From assembly GCF_000190735.1 (NCBI RefSeq), contig NC_015177.1, positions 992,001 to 1,056,000 of the forward strand: a DNA stretch of 64,000 nucleotides, given 5' to 3'. A program made the translations under genes and the position numbers. The notes under the pieces are model-generated. The model saw only the letters and a program-made list of their open reading frames with translations. It was not told the origin of the DNA and did not search any database. Positions 46,356 through 54,597 of the stretch are shown piece after piece. The first letter of the stretch is position 1; every line of letters begins with the position of its first letter. Source of the DNA: Pseudopedobacter saltans DSM 12145 (GTDB lineage: Bacteria > Bacteroidota > Bacteroidia > Sphingobacteriales > Sphingobacteriaceae).

Positions 46356-48080
46356 ATGAAAATCAAAAACAGTTTTAAAAAAGGCTCACTCATGACATCG
46401 TTCTTATTAGTTGCGTTAATATTTTCGCAATGTCAAAAGGATGTTAACACAATTCCTAATATTGAGGAAGAAGCAGCAAGAAAAAATAGTAATGGGACAA
46501 CCTCAATTACTTCAGGTGAACAAGTTAAATTAGATTTGACCAAAGCATCTAAGGAATCTGGCTATGCATATTATATGGATTTGAATATCCCTATTTCAGG
46601 AGATTCAGATACTCAGCCAACAGTCTCAAGTTTAAAAGTATTTGAAAACGGAAAAGAATTGGGTCCAGGGCATGCTTTACATAAAGAAATAAGAAGTACT
46701 GGTAATGGACGCTTTAGCCATTGGGGCAATAGTTTATACTTTTCAGCTTCAGACAATACAAATCCCTCAACTAATGGAAGAACTTATACCATTTCGTATG
46801 CGGGATCTAGCGGTGCCGGAAGTGGAACGGGTATAACTTCTCCGATTGTCGCAGACGGACAGGTTAAACTGGATTTAACGAAAGCGTCTAAAGAATCTGG
46901 TAATGCTTATTATATAGACATAAATGCTCCTATTGCAGGCGATTCAGGAAGTCAACCAACTGCCTCAACTTTAAAATTATTTGAGGATGGGAAAGAATTA
47001 GGACCGGCACATGCTTTACATAATGATATCAGAAATTCTGGGCAGGGACGTTTTAGCCATTGGGGAAATAGCTTATATTTCTCAGCATCAGATAATACAA
47101 ATCCGTTGACTAACGGGAGAACTTATACTGTGTCTTACACTGGTTCTACGGGCTCTACCAATAATTCAGAGTCAGGAGTTGTAACAACACCTCCATCTTT
47201 TTCTACAGACTTACCTATCGGTTTTGCTTCCGTAAATGGAAAAACTACTGGAGGACAAGGTGGAAGAACTGTAACTGTAAGTACTATTGCAGAATTTACC
47301 AAAGCAGTTGGTTCGTCAGAAACATTAATCGTTCAGGTATCGGGTAATCTTAAAGGTACCGGAATGATTAGAGTGGGATCAAACAAAACGATATTAGGGC
47401 TAAGTGGTTCTTCTTTAGACGGTGCAGGTTTGGCCATATATGAAGTAAGTAACGTTATTGTAAGAAATATGAGAATTAGTAATGTTGTAGGTGGCGATTG
47501 CGTTACTATAAAATTTGCATCTCATCATATCTGGATTGATCATAACGAGTTCTGGCATGATAGAAATCATGGGTGGGATTATTATGATGAATTACTTGAA
47601 GTGACAGACCGTTCAGATTTTGTTACAATTTCCTGGAATAAGTTCCATGACAGTAATATCGCATTACTTATTGGTAGTGGCGACTTACAAACTACGGATA
47701 TTGGGCATTTAAGAGTAACACTGCACAATAACTATTTCTATAATAACTCCGAGAGACAACCGTCTACAAGATTTGGATATATCCATTGTTTCAATAACTA
47801 TCTTTATAATGGAAGTGGATACGGTATTGGTGTGACTATGGATGCTACAGTTAGAACAGATAATAACTACTTTGAAAGTCAGAAATATCCAATTTTCACA
47901 GATTACAATGCAAAGCCTGGATATGTTAGTGGAGCAAGTACAAATATTTATAAAAACTCCGGTGAAAATAAGATATCAACAAAAGAATCTAATTGGATAC
48001 CTGAATATGAATATAAATCTGCTTTAATACCAGCAGCAGATGTACCGAATGTTGTAAAAAATGGGGCAGGACCTCGATAA
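46356..48080 (+). CDS. PL1-family pectate lyase lipoprotein with two tandem N-terminal modules
   Basis: 574 residues. Lipobox FSQC ends the leader, so it is a lipoprotein. Residues about 54-148 and 167-261 are two near-identical modules (both contain KLDLTKASKESG, KELGP, GRFSHWGNSLYFSASDNTNP) of unknown fold, perhaps binding modules. The PL1 beta-helix starts at about 285: IWIDHNEFWHD, DELLEVTDRSDFVTISWNKF, LIGSGD, and RQPSTRFG (R467-R472), the arginine motif of PL1. The enzyme cleaves polygalacturonate-type chains by beta-elimination in a calcium-dependent way. Embedded in an EPS locus right after a UDP-GlcA-4-epimerase-like gene, it may trim the organism's own polymer. Confidence 0.9.
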   Translation: MKIKNSFKKGSLMTSFLLVALIFSQCQKDVNTIPNIEEEAARKNSNGTTSITSGEQVKLDLTKASKESGYAYYMDLNIPISGDSDTQPTVSSLKVFENGKELGPGHALHKEIRSTGNGRFSHWGNSLYFSASDNTNPSTNGRTYTISYAGSSGAGSGTGITSPIVADGQVKLDLTKASKESGNAYYIDINAPIAGDSGSQPTASTLKLFEDGKELGPAHALHNDIRNSGQGRFSHWGNSLYFSASDNTNPLTNGRTYTVSYTGSTGSTNNSESGVVTTPPSFSTDLPIGFASVNGKTTGGQGGRTVTVSTIAEFTKAVGSSETLIVQVSGNLKGTGMIRVGSNKTILGLSGSSLDGAGLAIYEVSNVIVRNMRISNVVGGDCVTIKFASHHIWIDHNEFWHDRNHGWDYYDELLEVTDRSDFVTISWNKFHDSNIALLIGSGDLQTTDIGHLRVTLHNNYFYNNSERQPSTRFGYIHCFNNYLYNGSGYGIGVTMDATVRTDNNYFESQKYPIFTDYNAKPGYVSGASTNIYKNSGENKISTKESNWIPEYEYKSALIPAADVPNVVKNGAGPR

Positions 48081-48116
48081 GTCATTGGGTTTATAATCCA
48101 AATTAATAAATGTTTG

Positions 48117-48149
48117 AAACACGCTTGTATAATACAAGCGTGTTTTTTT
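48117..48149 (+). terminator. Intrinsic terminator of the pectate lyase gene
   Basis: AAACACGCTTG pairs with its complement around a short AT loop, followed by a run of seven T. It lies 36 bp after the lyase stop. Its presence inside the 5' extension of the next reading frame supports the later start (48206) chosen for that gene. Confidence 0.85.
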
Positions 48150-48205
48150 CTGGAAGTATTTCTACGCTATCAATTCTTCTTACTACTGATTATAAAACTG
48201 TATCT

Positions 48206-49390
48206 ATGGAACGCAAAAAAATACTCATAGTCTGCGATTCCTCTAAATCCCTTCTGGATTTTAGAGGTAAATTAATAGAAAGCCTAGCATATAAAAACGA
48301 AATATTTGTTTTTACACCACAGATTAAGCAAGATAATGTCCGTGATTTATTAATTAGATTAAAAGTCAATATCTATGAAAACAAATTGGAATCTAGCAAT
48401 GTATCCATATTTTCAGATTTAAGATATATACTGGATCTCTATAAACTGATTAATAAAGTAAAGCCTGATGTATGTTTTTCTTACGCTTTCAAACCGGTTA
48501 TTTATAGTAGTTTGGTAGCTACTGTCTGTAGAGTAGGTAGTGTTGTGCCAATGTTAACCGGTTTAGGATATAATTTCTCAACAAACGGTTCGAAAAAGAA
48601 ATTGGTTACCCGAATAACTAAATACCTTTTAAAATTAAGCTTGATGTCTCCTAGAACCAATTTAATTCTACAGAACAAAGACGATTATCAAACTTTAATG
48701 GCTGAGAATGTAATATCCTTAAAACGTAAAGCTTTTGTCGTTAATGGTTCGGGAGTAGACTTGTCACATTATAACGTTTCAGATCCACCGCCAGGTAACC
48801 GTAATTTTTTGATGATTTCCAGATTAATAAATGCAAAGGGCATAAAGGAATTTTACGAGGCAGCCAAGCTGGTAAAAGAGAAACATCCTGAATCTTCGTT
48901 TACTCTTATTGGAGCGTATGATAACAATATCGACGCTATAGAAAAGGCATTGTATAATGAAATTTGTTCAGGTACGACTATCAATTACTTAGGAGAAGTA
49001 CAGGACGTAAGAGAACATATTAAGGCTTCTTCGGTAGTTGTTTTGCCTTCTTATTATGGGGAAGGTGTGCCACGGTGTTTGCTCGAAGCAATGGCTATGG
49101 GAAGAGCAGTAATTACAAGTGATTCTGTTGGATGCAGAGAAGTGGTGAATTTAGAAAGAGGAAAGCAAAACGGCTTTTTAATTCCAGTAAAGAATTATAA
49201 GGAATTGGCCGATAGAATGATCTATTTTTTGTCTCATCCAAAAGACATTAAATCCTTTGGGTTAAATGGATACAAATACGCACTGGAAAAATTTGATGTT
49301 ATAAAAGTCAATAAACACATGGTTGATATCATAGAAAACAACCACTATACTCATAGCAAAATTGTCGGCTTTCCGGTTTTGTTGAGTTAG
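48206..49390 (+). CDS. Glycosyltransferase family 4, fourth copy
   Basis: Start at ATG 48206 (MERKKILIVCDSSKSL); an upstream ATG at 48110 would place the terminator inside the coding region. 394 residues. GT-B fold with FSYAFKPVIYSSL, MISRLINAKGIKEFYEAA, LPSYYGEGVPRCLLEAMAMGRAVITSD. This WbpH/Pgl-like pattern is common for capsule family 4 enzymes. It opens the last part of the EPS locus, after the terminator, so a new promoter must lie just upstream. Confidence 0.88.
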   Translation: MERKKILIVCDSSKSLLDFRGKLIESLAYKNEIFVFTPQIKQDNVRDLLIRLKVNIYENKLESSNVSIFSDLRYILDLYKLINKVKPDVCFSYAFKPVIYSSLVATVCRVGSVVPMLTGLGYNFSTNGSKKKLVTRITKYLLKLSLMSPRTNLILQNKDDYQTLMAENVISLKRKAFVVNGSGVDLSHYNVSDPPPGNRNFLMISRLINAKGIKEFYEAAKLVKEKHPESSFTLIGAYDNNIDAIEKALYNEICSGTTINYLGEVQDVREHIKASSVVVLPSYYGEGVPRCLLEAMAMGRAVITSDSVGCREVVNLERGKQNGFLIPVKNYKELADRMIYFLSHPKDIKSFGLNGYKYALEKFDVIKVNKHMVDIIENNHYTHSKIVGFPVLLS

Positions 49391-49456
49391 AAAATCCCTT
49401 TCTTATCCAGATTAATTTTTAAATCTATTATAAACCTCTCAAAATTGTAATTGTAC

Positions 49457-50425
49457 ATGCGACACTACGCCCGAAGAGTTAAGGCAATTGGCGGCTATTT
49501 GGAATTGCAATTGCCCTCAGGTAAAGAGTATTATCCTGATTTAATCAAGCTGAATACAGCAAGAAATGCGTTGGAATATATCGTTAAAGTAAATCAATAC
49601 TCTTTGGTTTATGTGCCTTATTATACATGCGAAGTTATTTTAGAACCGCTAAAAAAGCTTGGAGTCACTTTTCATTTCTATACTATAGATAAGAATTTAG
49701 ATCCTATTATAGATTTTAAAATAGCTCCAACAGAGTGTCTGTTATATACCAATTACTTTGGCATTAAACAAACTACTGTTAACAGACTTAGCAGATCCAT
49801 TAAAAACTTGATTATAGACAATTCACAAGCTTTTTTTGCGAAACCAATAAGAGGAATAGACACTTTTTACTCCTGCAGGAAATTCTTCGGAGTATCAGAC
49901 GGAGCCTATCTGCAAACTAATATTTTATTATCGACAAAATTTGAAAGAGACGTTTCTGTATGGCGTGTATCACATCTTTTGAAAAGTATTGATCTCAGTG
50001 TAGAAGAAGGATATCAGGACTATTTAGAAAGCAGGGCCTCTTTAAGTAATGGTGCCATTAAAAGAATGTCTAAGTTAACTGAGAGGGTGCTTAAAGGAAT
50101 TGATTATGAAGAATGTAAGTCTATCAGAATACGTAATTTCAAAATAATCCATGAGGGATTGGGAAGATATAACACACTTTTTATAAACCTGGAAAATATT
50201 GATGGACCTATGGTTTATCCGTTTTTAATAAATAAAAAAATCAGAAAAAAGCTAATAGATAAAAGAATATATATAGCAACCTATTGGCCTAATGTGTTAA
50301 AATGGACTAGTGAGCGAATGTTTGAAAATTATCTCACTGAGCATTTGGTCGGAATCCCGATAGATCATAGATATAATGAAGAGGATATGGAACGAATTTT
50401 AAATATAGTAAAGCAAATGATATGA
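49457..50425 (+). CDS. Diverged DegT-like PLP-dependent protein
   Basis: 322 residues from ATG 49457 (a TTG two codons upstream is possible). The pattern LNTARNALEYIV, VYVPYYTCEVILEPL, NYFGIKQ, IIDNSQAFFAKP, and SCRKFFGVSDGAYL matches the DegT aminotransferase order; the lysine of SCRKFF (K142) is at the Schiff-base position. It is about 50 residues shorter than the two canonical copies, so it may be an aminotransferase of unusual specificity. Its stop overlaps the GNAT start by 4 bp (ATGA), which ties the two steps together. Confidence 0.65.
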   Translation: MRHYARRVKAIGGYLELQLPSGKEYYPDLIKLNTARNALEYIVKVNQYSLVYVPYYTCEVILEPLKKLGVTFHFYTIDKNLDPIIDFKIAPTECLLYTNYFGIKQTTVNRLSRSIKNLIIDNSQAFFAKPIRGIDTFYSCRKFFGVSDGAYLQTNILLSTKFERDVSVWRVSHLLKSIDLSVEEGYQDYLESRASLSNGAIKRMSKLTERVLKGIDYEECKSIRIRNFKIIHEGLGRYNTLFINLENIDGPMVYPFLINKKIRKKLIDKRIYIATYWPNVLKWTSERMFENYLTEHLVGIPIDHRYNEEDMERILNIVKQMI

Positions 50426-50955
50426 GCGCAGCTATTTACTTAAGAGAATTAAGCATCGAGGATGCTGAAATATTATATAAATGGAGAAATGAACCGGAAA
50501 TTTGGGTATTTACAAAATTCCGCCCTCTTACAGAAGTCACATTGGAAACAGAAACAAAGTGGTTAAAGAAAGTTCTTAATAACAAAAATGAGTATCGTTT
50601 TGCAATTTGTTTAAGTCAAGATGATAAATACGTTGGTAATGTACAGCTTTTAAATGTTGAGAATGGTAATGCGGAATTACACATTTTTGTTGGGGTAAGA
50701 ACTCTGTGGGGAAAAGGAATAGGAAAAGCAGCTACAATTAATATACTAGATTTTGCTTTTTATGAACTTAAATTGGAATCAATTTTTTTGGAAGTTCATA
50801 AAGAAAATAAGAAGGCTAAAGGTATTTATAACTCACTAGGATTTAGAGAACTAAATCGAAAAGGTCAGGAGGGTAACACTTTTGCCTACATGGAACTTCG
50901 CTCTAAATCATATAGAATGAATTGTGAAAAGCTAAAATTAAAAAAGGTCTCGTGA
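50422..50955 (+). CDS. GNAT acetyltransferase (PseH/RimJ-like), copy 2
   Basis: 177 residues, clearly paralogous to the gene at 36309: IYLRELSIEDAEILYKWRNEP, EIWVFTKF, AELHIFVGVRTLWGKGIGKAA and FLEVHKENKKAKGIYNSLGF. It overlaps the PLP-protein gene by 4 bp. Transamination followed by N-acetylation of a sugar amine is the likely pair of steps. Donor acetyl-CoA is the family norm; another acyl-CoA is possible. Confidence 0.78.
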   Translation: MSAAIYLRELSIEDAEILYKWRNEPEIWVFTKFRPLTEVTLETETKWLKKVLNNKNEYRFAICLSQDDKYVGNVQLLNVENGNAELHIFVGVRTLWGKGIGKAATINILDFAFYELKLESIFLEVHKENKKAKGIYNSLGFRELNRKGQEGNTFAYMELRSKSYRMNCEKLKLKKVS

Positions 50956-51001
50956 AGTAGCAGAAACCTTAACATCTACCTGACAAACAAATTTAAATTT
51001 T

Positions 51002-52036
51002 ATGATACATCTAATTGATTGTAAAGAGAAAAACAGATGGGATAAGTACGTTAAAGAATCACTAGAAACAGCCTTCTGTCACACCAACGATTATCACTCC
51101 TTAGAAAAACACAAAGAGTCATTTTTATTTGTATTTGAGGAAGATTGGGGATTTATTGCAATTCCATTTTTAAAGCAGCCTATTCCGAATACAAATTATT
51201 ATGACTTAACCTCTGTGTATGGTTATGGCGGTCCCATTTCAAATTTAGACCTCCAAAATTTGGATGAGGAGCGGTTAAATTTGTTTGAAGAGAGCTTCTT
51301 GCGTTTTTTGAAAGAAAACAATTTTGTCTCGGTTTTTTTAAGGCTTAATCCATTTACTAACCAAAGTTGCTTATTTAAAAATATTGGTGGGCTATTTCCA
51401 AATGGAAGAACAGTTGCTATTGATTTAAACTTGAGCGTGGAGGAAAGGAGAAGACAATATAGAGCAAACGTAAAATATTCTATAAGAAAATGCAAACAAA
51501 AGGGGTTTTGTTTGGAAGAAGTAAATTCGGAAAAAGGATTACACCATTTTATGGATATTTATAATGCAACTATATATCGTAAAAATGCATCTGAGTTTTA
51601 TTTCTTTAGTTTTGAATACGTCTCGAAATTATTGCGTTCTACTGAATTTGAAGCAAAAATATATGTGGTCTATGACGGAGATATACCAATATGTGGTACA
51701 TTGATAATTTTTTATAATGAAATAGTCCATGTACATTTAATAGGGACAGTTTATGATTATTACAAGTATTCTCCGGCAAAATTCACAGTTGACAGATTGT
51801 GTGATATTGGGAAAGAAAAAGGAATGAAATTTTTGCATTTAGGAAGCGGAGTTTCTTTTAAAGAGGATTCGTTATTTGAATGGAAAAAAGGGTTTTCTAA
51901 TATTCTTCTGGATTATCATAGCTGGCGCTACGTTCCTGAAAAAAGTATCTATTTAACATTAGTGAAAAATAGGGGAATAGACCCAAATACGCTGATAGAC
52001 TTTTTTCCTTTATATCGCTATAAGTTAATAGGATAG
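51002..52036 (+). CDS. FemAB/GNAT-like acyl or aminoacyl transferase, second copy
   Basis: 344 residues, paralog of the gene at 34276. Both share the FLFVFEED / FLFVYEED beginning, the LTSVYGYGGPIS segment, KFLHLGSGVSFKEDSLFEWKKGFS, and a PLYR end. The shared DLTSVYGY(A/G)GPIS element is a strong family signature. It follows the GNAT gene, mirroring the order transferase-oxygenase-GNAT in the other half of the locus. The two copies may put the same group on two different residues. Confidence 0.7.
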   Translation: MIHLIDCKEKNRWDKYVKESLETAFCHTNDYHSLEKHKESFLFVFEEDWGFIAIPFLKQPIPNTNYYDLTSVYGYGGPISNLDLQNLDEERLNLFEESFLRFLKENNFVSVFLRLNPFTNQSCLFKNIGGLFPNGRTVAIDLNLSVEERRRQYRANVKYSIRKCKQKGFCLEEVNSEKGLHHFMDIYNATIYRKNASEFYFFSFEYVSKLLRSTEFEAKIYVVYDGDIPICGTLIIFYNEIVHVHLIGTVYDYYKYSPAKFTVDRLCDIGKEKGMKFLHLGSGVSFKEDSLFEWKKGFSNILLDYHSWRYVPEKSIYLTLVKNRGIDPNTLIDFFPLYRYKLIG

Positions 52037-52081
52037 AGCATTCTATTGATTAATTTATTTAAAATTTCCTACCAAATACCT

Positions 52082-54028
52082 ATGAAAAAAATAATTTTTA
52101 ATGAAAAAATATATTCCAGGTGGCTTATATTATTTATTGATAGTTTGATAATGACTTGGACATTTTGTATGTCATTTTTATTAGTCCACAAATTTCAATA
52201 CCAAACAATTTCAATCCGCGAATTTTTGACCATGCTTATATTAAGTAATACAATTACTGTGTTGGTTTTTGTAGTAATGAAAATTCATTGTGGAATTATC
52301 AGACATTCTAATACAGGAGATATTCTGAGAATAGTAACCGCTGTAGCAGTAAGCAATTTGGCTCTGTGGGTTTTATTTCAATTATTAACAAATTTAAGTC
52401 TTGCTAGTAATGTAAAATGGTTTAATGAAGTTATAATGGTTAACTTCTTTATGGAAGCGTTGCTATTAGTTGTTCTGAGAACAGCTGTCAAAACTTTGTA
52501 TAATTATGTTAAACAAACGGAAAATAAGAAAATAGAACCTATTCTAATATACGGATCAGATAAAAAAGCTATTCTAATTAAACAGGCTTTTGATTTTGCA
52601 TCTGAAAGTAATTATAAATTGATAGGCTTTGTTGATAATAATACGGACAGATGGCATAAAAATATTGAACAAAAAAAGGTTTATCCGATAACTGATATCA
52701 AACGACTAAAAGAAAAGTATCAGGTACAAAAGATAGTTATAATGGACGAAAGTTTGAGTAAAACAGATCAATCCAGTCTTATAGATAAATGTATTTCTCT
52801 TGGAATTAAAGTGATTATAGTACCTCCGTCTGCGCAATGGTTAAATGGCCGTGTTAATTTGAAACAAATGCGGGAACTTAAAATAGAGGACTTGCTACAA
52901 AGAGATCCGATAGTTTTGGAGAATGAGAATGTTTTAAAAGAAGTAGAAGGTAAGTGCGTATTGGTGACAGGTGCTGCAGGGTCAATTGGTTCCGAGATAG
53001 TAAGACAACTTATAAAATTCCAGCCTGGTAGAATAGTCCTCTGTGATCAGGCAGAAACACCGCTACACGAATTGCAAACTAGCATTGAAGATAACTTTCC
53101 GGATGTATCAGTCTCTGCTTTTATGTGTAATATTCAGAATAATACCAGACTTAAACGATTATTTAGTACTTATCATCCGCAAATTGTTTTTCATGCAGCT
53201 GCTTCCAAACATGTTCCAATGATGGAAAATCATCCATGCGAGGCTATTTTAACGAATGTTTTAGGAACGAAACAGTTGGCAGATATCTCAATGGAATACA
53301 AAGTCGAAAAATTTGTAATGATTTCTACGGATAAAGCCGTTCGACCAACAAATATAATGGGCGCATCCAAGAGATTAGCAGAAATGTATATCCAGTCTTT
53401 AAATTTTTATCAACTTAGGGACTTACCAATGGATGACATGCTAAAAATGCCGTTGATGTCTCAAATTAGGACAAAATTTATCACTACAAGATTCGGTAAT
53501 GTACTTGGTTCAAACGGTTCTGTAGTTCCAAGATTTAGAGAACAAATAGAAAAAGGCGGACCGATAACAGTGACTCATAAGGAAATAACGAGATATTTTA
53601 TGACCATACCTGAAGCCGTACAACTTGTCTTAGAAGCAGGAGCCATGGGCAAGGGAGGAGAGATTTTTATTTTCGAAATGGGAAAACCGGTGAAAATATT
53701 TGATTTGGCTAAAAATATGATAAAGTTAGCTGGATTTTCAACTAATGAGGTAGATATTGTGTTTACAGGACTAAGACCCGGAGAAAAGCTCTATGAAGAA
53801 TTACTGAATGATAAAGAGCAGGTTATGCCAACTTATCATGAGAAGATTAAAATATCCAGAGTTGTAAATCATCATCACAACCACATAAAGAAATCAATAG
53901 ATGAGTTATTAGAGCTTGTCGCTTTGGATGATGATTTTAGCCTGGTAAAGAAAGTAAAAGAAATTGTTCCCGAATATATAAGCAATAATTCAATTTACAA
54001 CGAATTAGACAGGATGGTGATCAACTGA
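52082..54028 (+). CDS. WbpM/PglF-like membrane nucleotide-sugar 4,6-dehydratase
   Basis: Start at ATG 52082; a TTG at 52046 would add twelve residues. 648 residues: four N-terminal membrane helices (about 1-120), a linker with a CoA-binding-like Rossmann fold (YGSDKKAILIKQ), and an SDR domain with TGAAGSIGSEIV (G297 onward), HAAASKHVPMMENHP, STDKAV, and PTNIMGASK (M426, K430), which is the Ser-Met-Lys triad of long WbpM-type dehydratases. It turns UDP-GlcNAc into the 4-keto-6-deoxy sugar that a DegT enzyme then aminates. It ends the EPS locus. Confidence 0.92.
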   Translation: MKKIIFNEKIYSRWLILFIDSLIMTWTFCMSFLLVHKFQYQTISIREFLTMLILSNTITVLVFVVMKIHCGIIRHSNTGDILRIVTAVAVSNLALWVLFQLLTNLSLASNVKWFNEVIMVNFFMEALLLVVLRTAVKTLYNYVKQTENKKIEPILIYGSDKKAILIKQAFDFASESNYKLIGFVDNNTDRWHKNIEQKKVYPITDIKRLKEKYQVQKIVIMDESLSKTDQSSLIDKCISLGIKVIIVPPSAQWLNGRVNLKQMRELKIEDLLQRDPIVLENENVLKEVEGKCVLVTGAAGSIGSEIVRQLIKFQPGRIVLCDQAETPLHELQTSIEDNFPDVSVSAFMCNIQNNTRLKRLFSTYHPQIVFHAAASKHVPMMENHPCEAILTNVLGTKQLADISMEYKVEKFVMISTDKAVRPTNIMGASKRLAEMYIQSLNFYQLRDLPMDDMLKMPLMSQIRTKFITTRFGNVLGSNGSVVPRFREQIEKGGPITVTHKEITRYFMTIPEAVQLVLEAGAMGKGGEIFIFEMGKPVKIFDLAKNMIKLAGFSTNEVDIVFTGLRPGEKLYEELLNDKEQVMPTYHEKIKISRVVNHHHNHIKKSIDELLELVALDDDFSLVKKVKEIVPEYISNNSIYNELDRMVIN

Positions 54029-54181
54029 TCTATTGATGAGAATCAGTAACAATATTGATACAAATCAATATCAAAATCGGGATAATACATTTTCTTTGTA
54101 TAGAAAACATTGACAGCGGACACTTTTCGCTGAAATCGTATTGTTCCTATGTGAAATTTTGTACAATTTAAATTTACGCTC

Positions 54182-54541
54182 ATGCACAATGGTGAAATTG
54201 TAGAACTAGTAATTCGTCGTCACGGCTTAAGTATTACAGAAGTTTCGAGGAGACTTCAAGTTAGCCGGAGATCTATTTACAATTGGTTTACGCAGCAAAA
54301 TCTGGCACTTAATGTTATTTGTAGAATAGGAGAGGTCCTCGATTACGACTTTTCTATAGACATGCCAGATCTGTTTAATGCTACGGATAGTCAGGTAAAT
54401 GTAGCCAGATCTCACTTTAAGCAAGCAATAGGTGATTATCAGAATTCTGCAAGCTATTGGAGAAATAAGTACATCAGCCTACTTGAAAAACACAATGACA
54501 TGTTGAACCAATTTAGAACTACAAATTTACAGCTTGTATAA
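54182..54541 (+). CDS. Small helix-turn-helix regulator
   Basis: 119 residues. The N-terminal half has an HTH (HGLSITEVSRRLQVSRRSIYNWF) followed by VICRIGEVLDYDFS, resembling the XRE/HTH_17 or Cro-like type. The C-terminal half is predicted helical and coiled (SHFKQAIGDYQNSASYWRNKYISLLEKHNDML), suitable for dimerisation. It lies between the dehydratase gene and a palindromic terminator, with its own 153-bp upstream region. A role in controlling the EPS genes is guessed from position only. Confidence 0.7.
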   Translation: MHNGEIVELVIRRHGLSITEVSRRLQVSRRSIYNWFTQQNLALNVICRIGEVLDYDFSIDMPDLFNATDSQVNVARSHFKQAIGDYQNSASYWRNKYISLLEKHNDMLNQFRTTNLQLV

Positions 54542-54554
54542 AATTTGTGGCTAA

Positions 54555-54594
54555 ACAAAAAACGGCGTTGCAAATTTGCAACGCCGTTTTTTGT
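54555..54594. terminator. Perfect 40-bp palindromic bidirectional terminator
   Basis: A 20-bp arm (ACAAAAAACGGCGTTGCAAA) is followed directly by its exact complement. It lies 13 bp after the HTH gene stop and 3 bp before the end of the minus-strand regulator gene. GC-rich centres flanked by A and T runs make it a terminator on both strands. Confidence 0.9.
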
Positions 54595-54597
54595 TAT

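Noticed and set aside
48110-48205. Upstream ATG for the family 4 glycosyltransferase at 48206
   Set aside because: The extension covers a strong intrinsic terminator and does not match the family.
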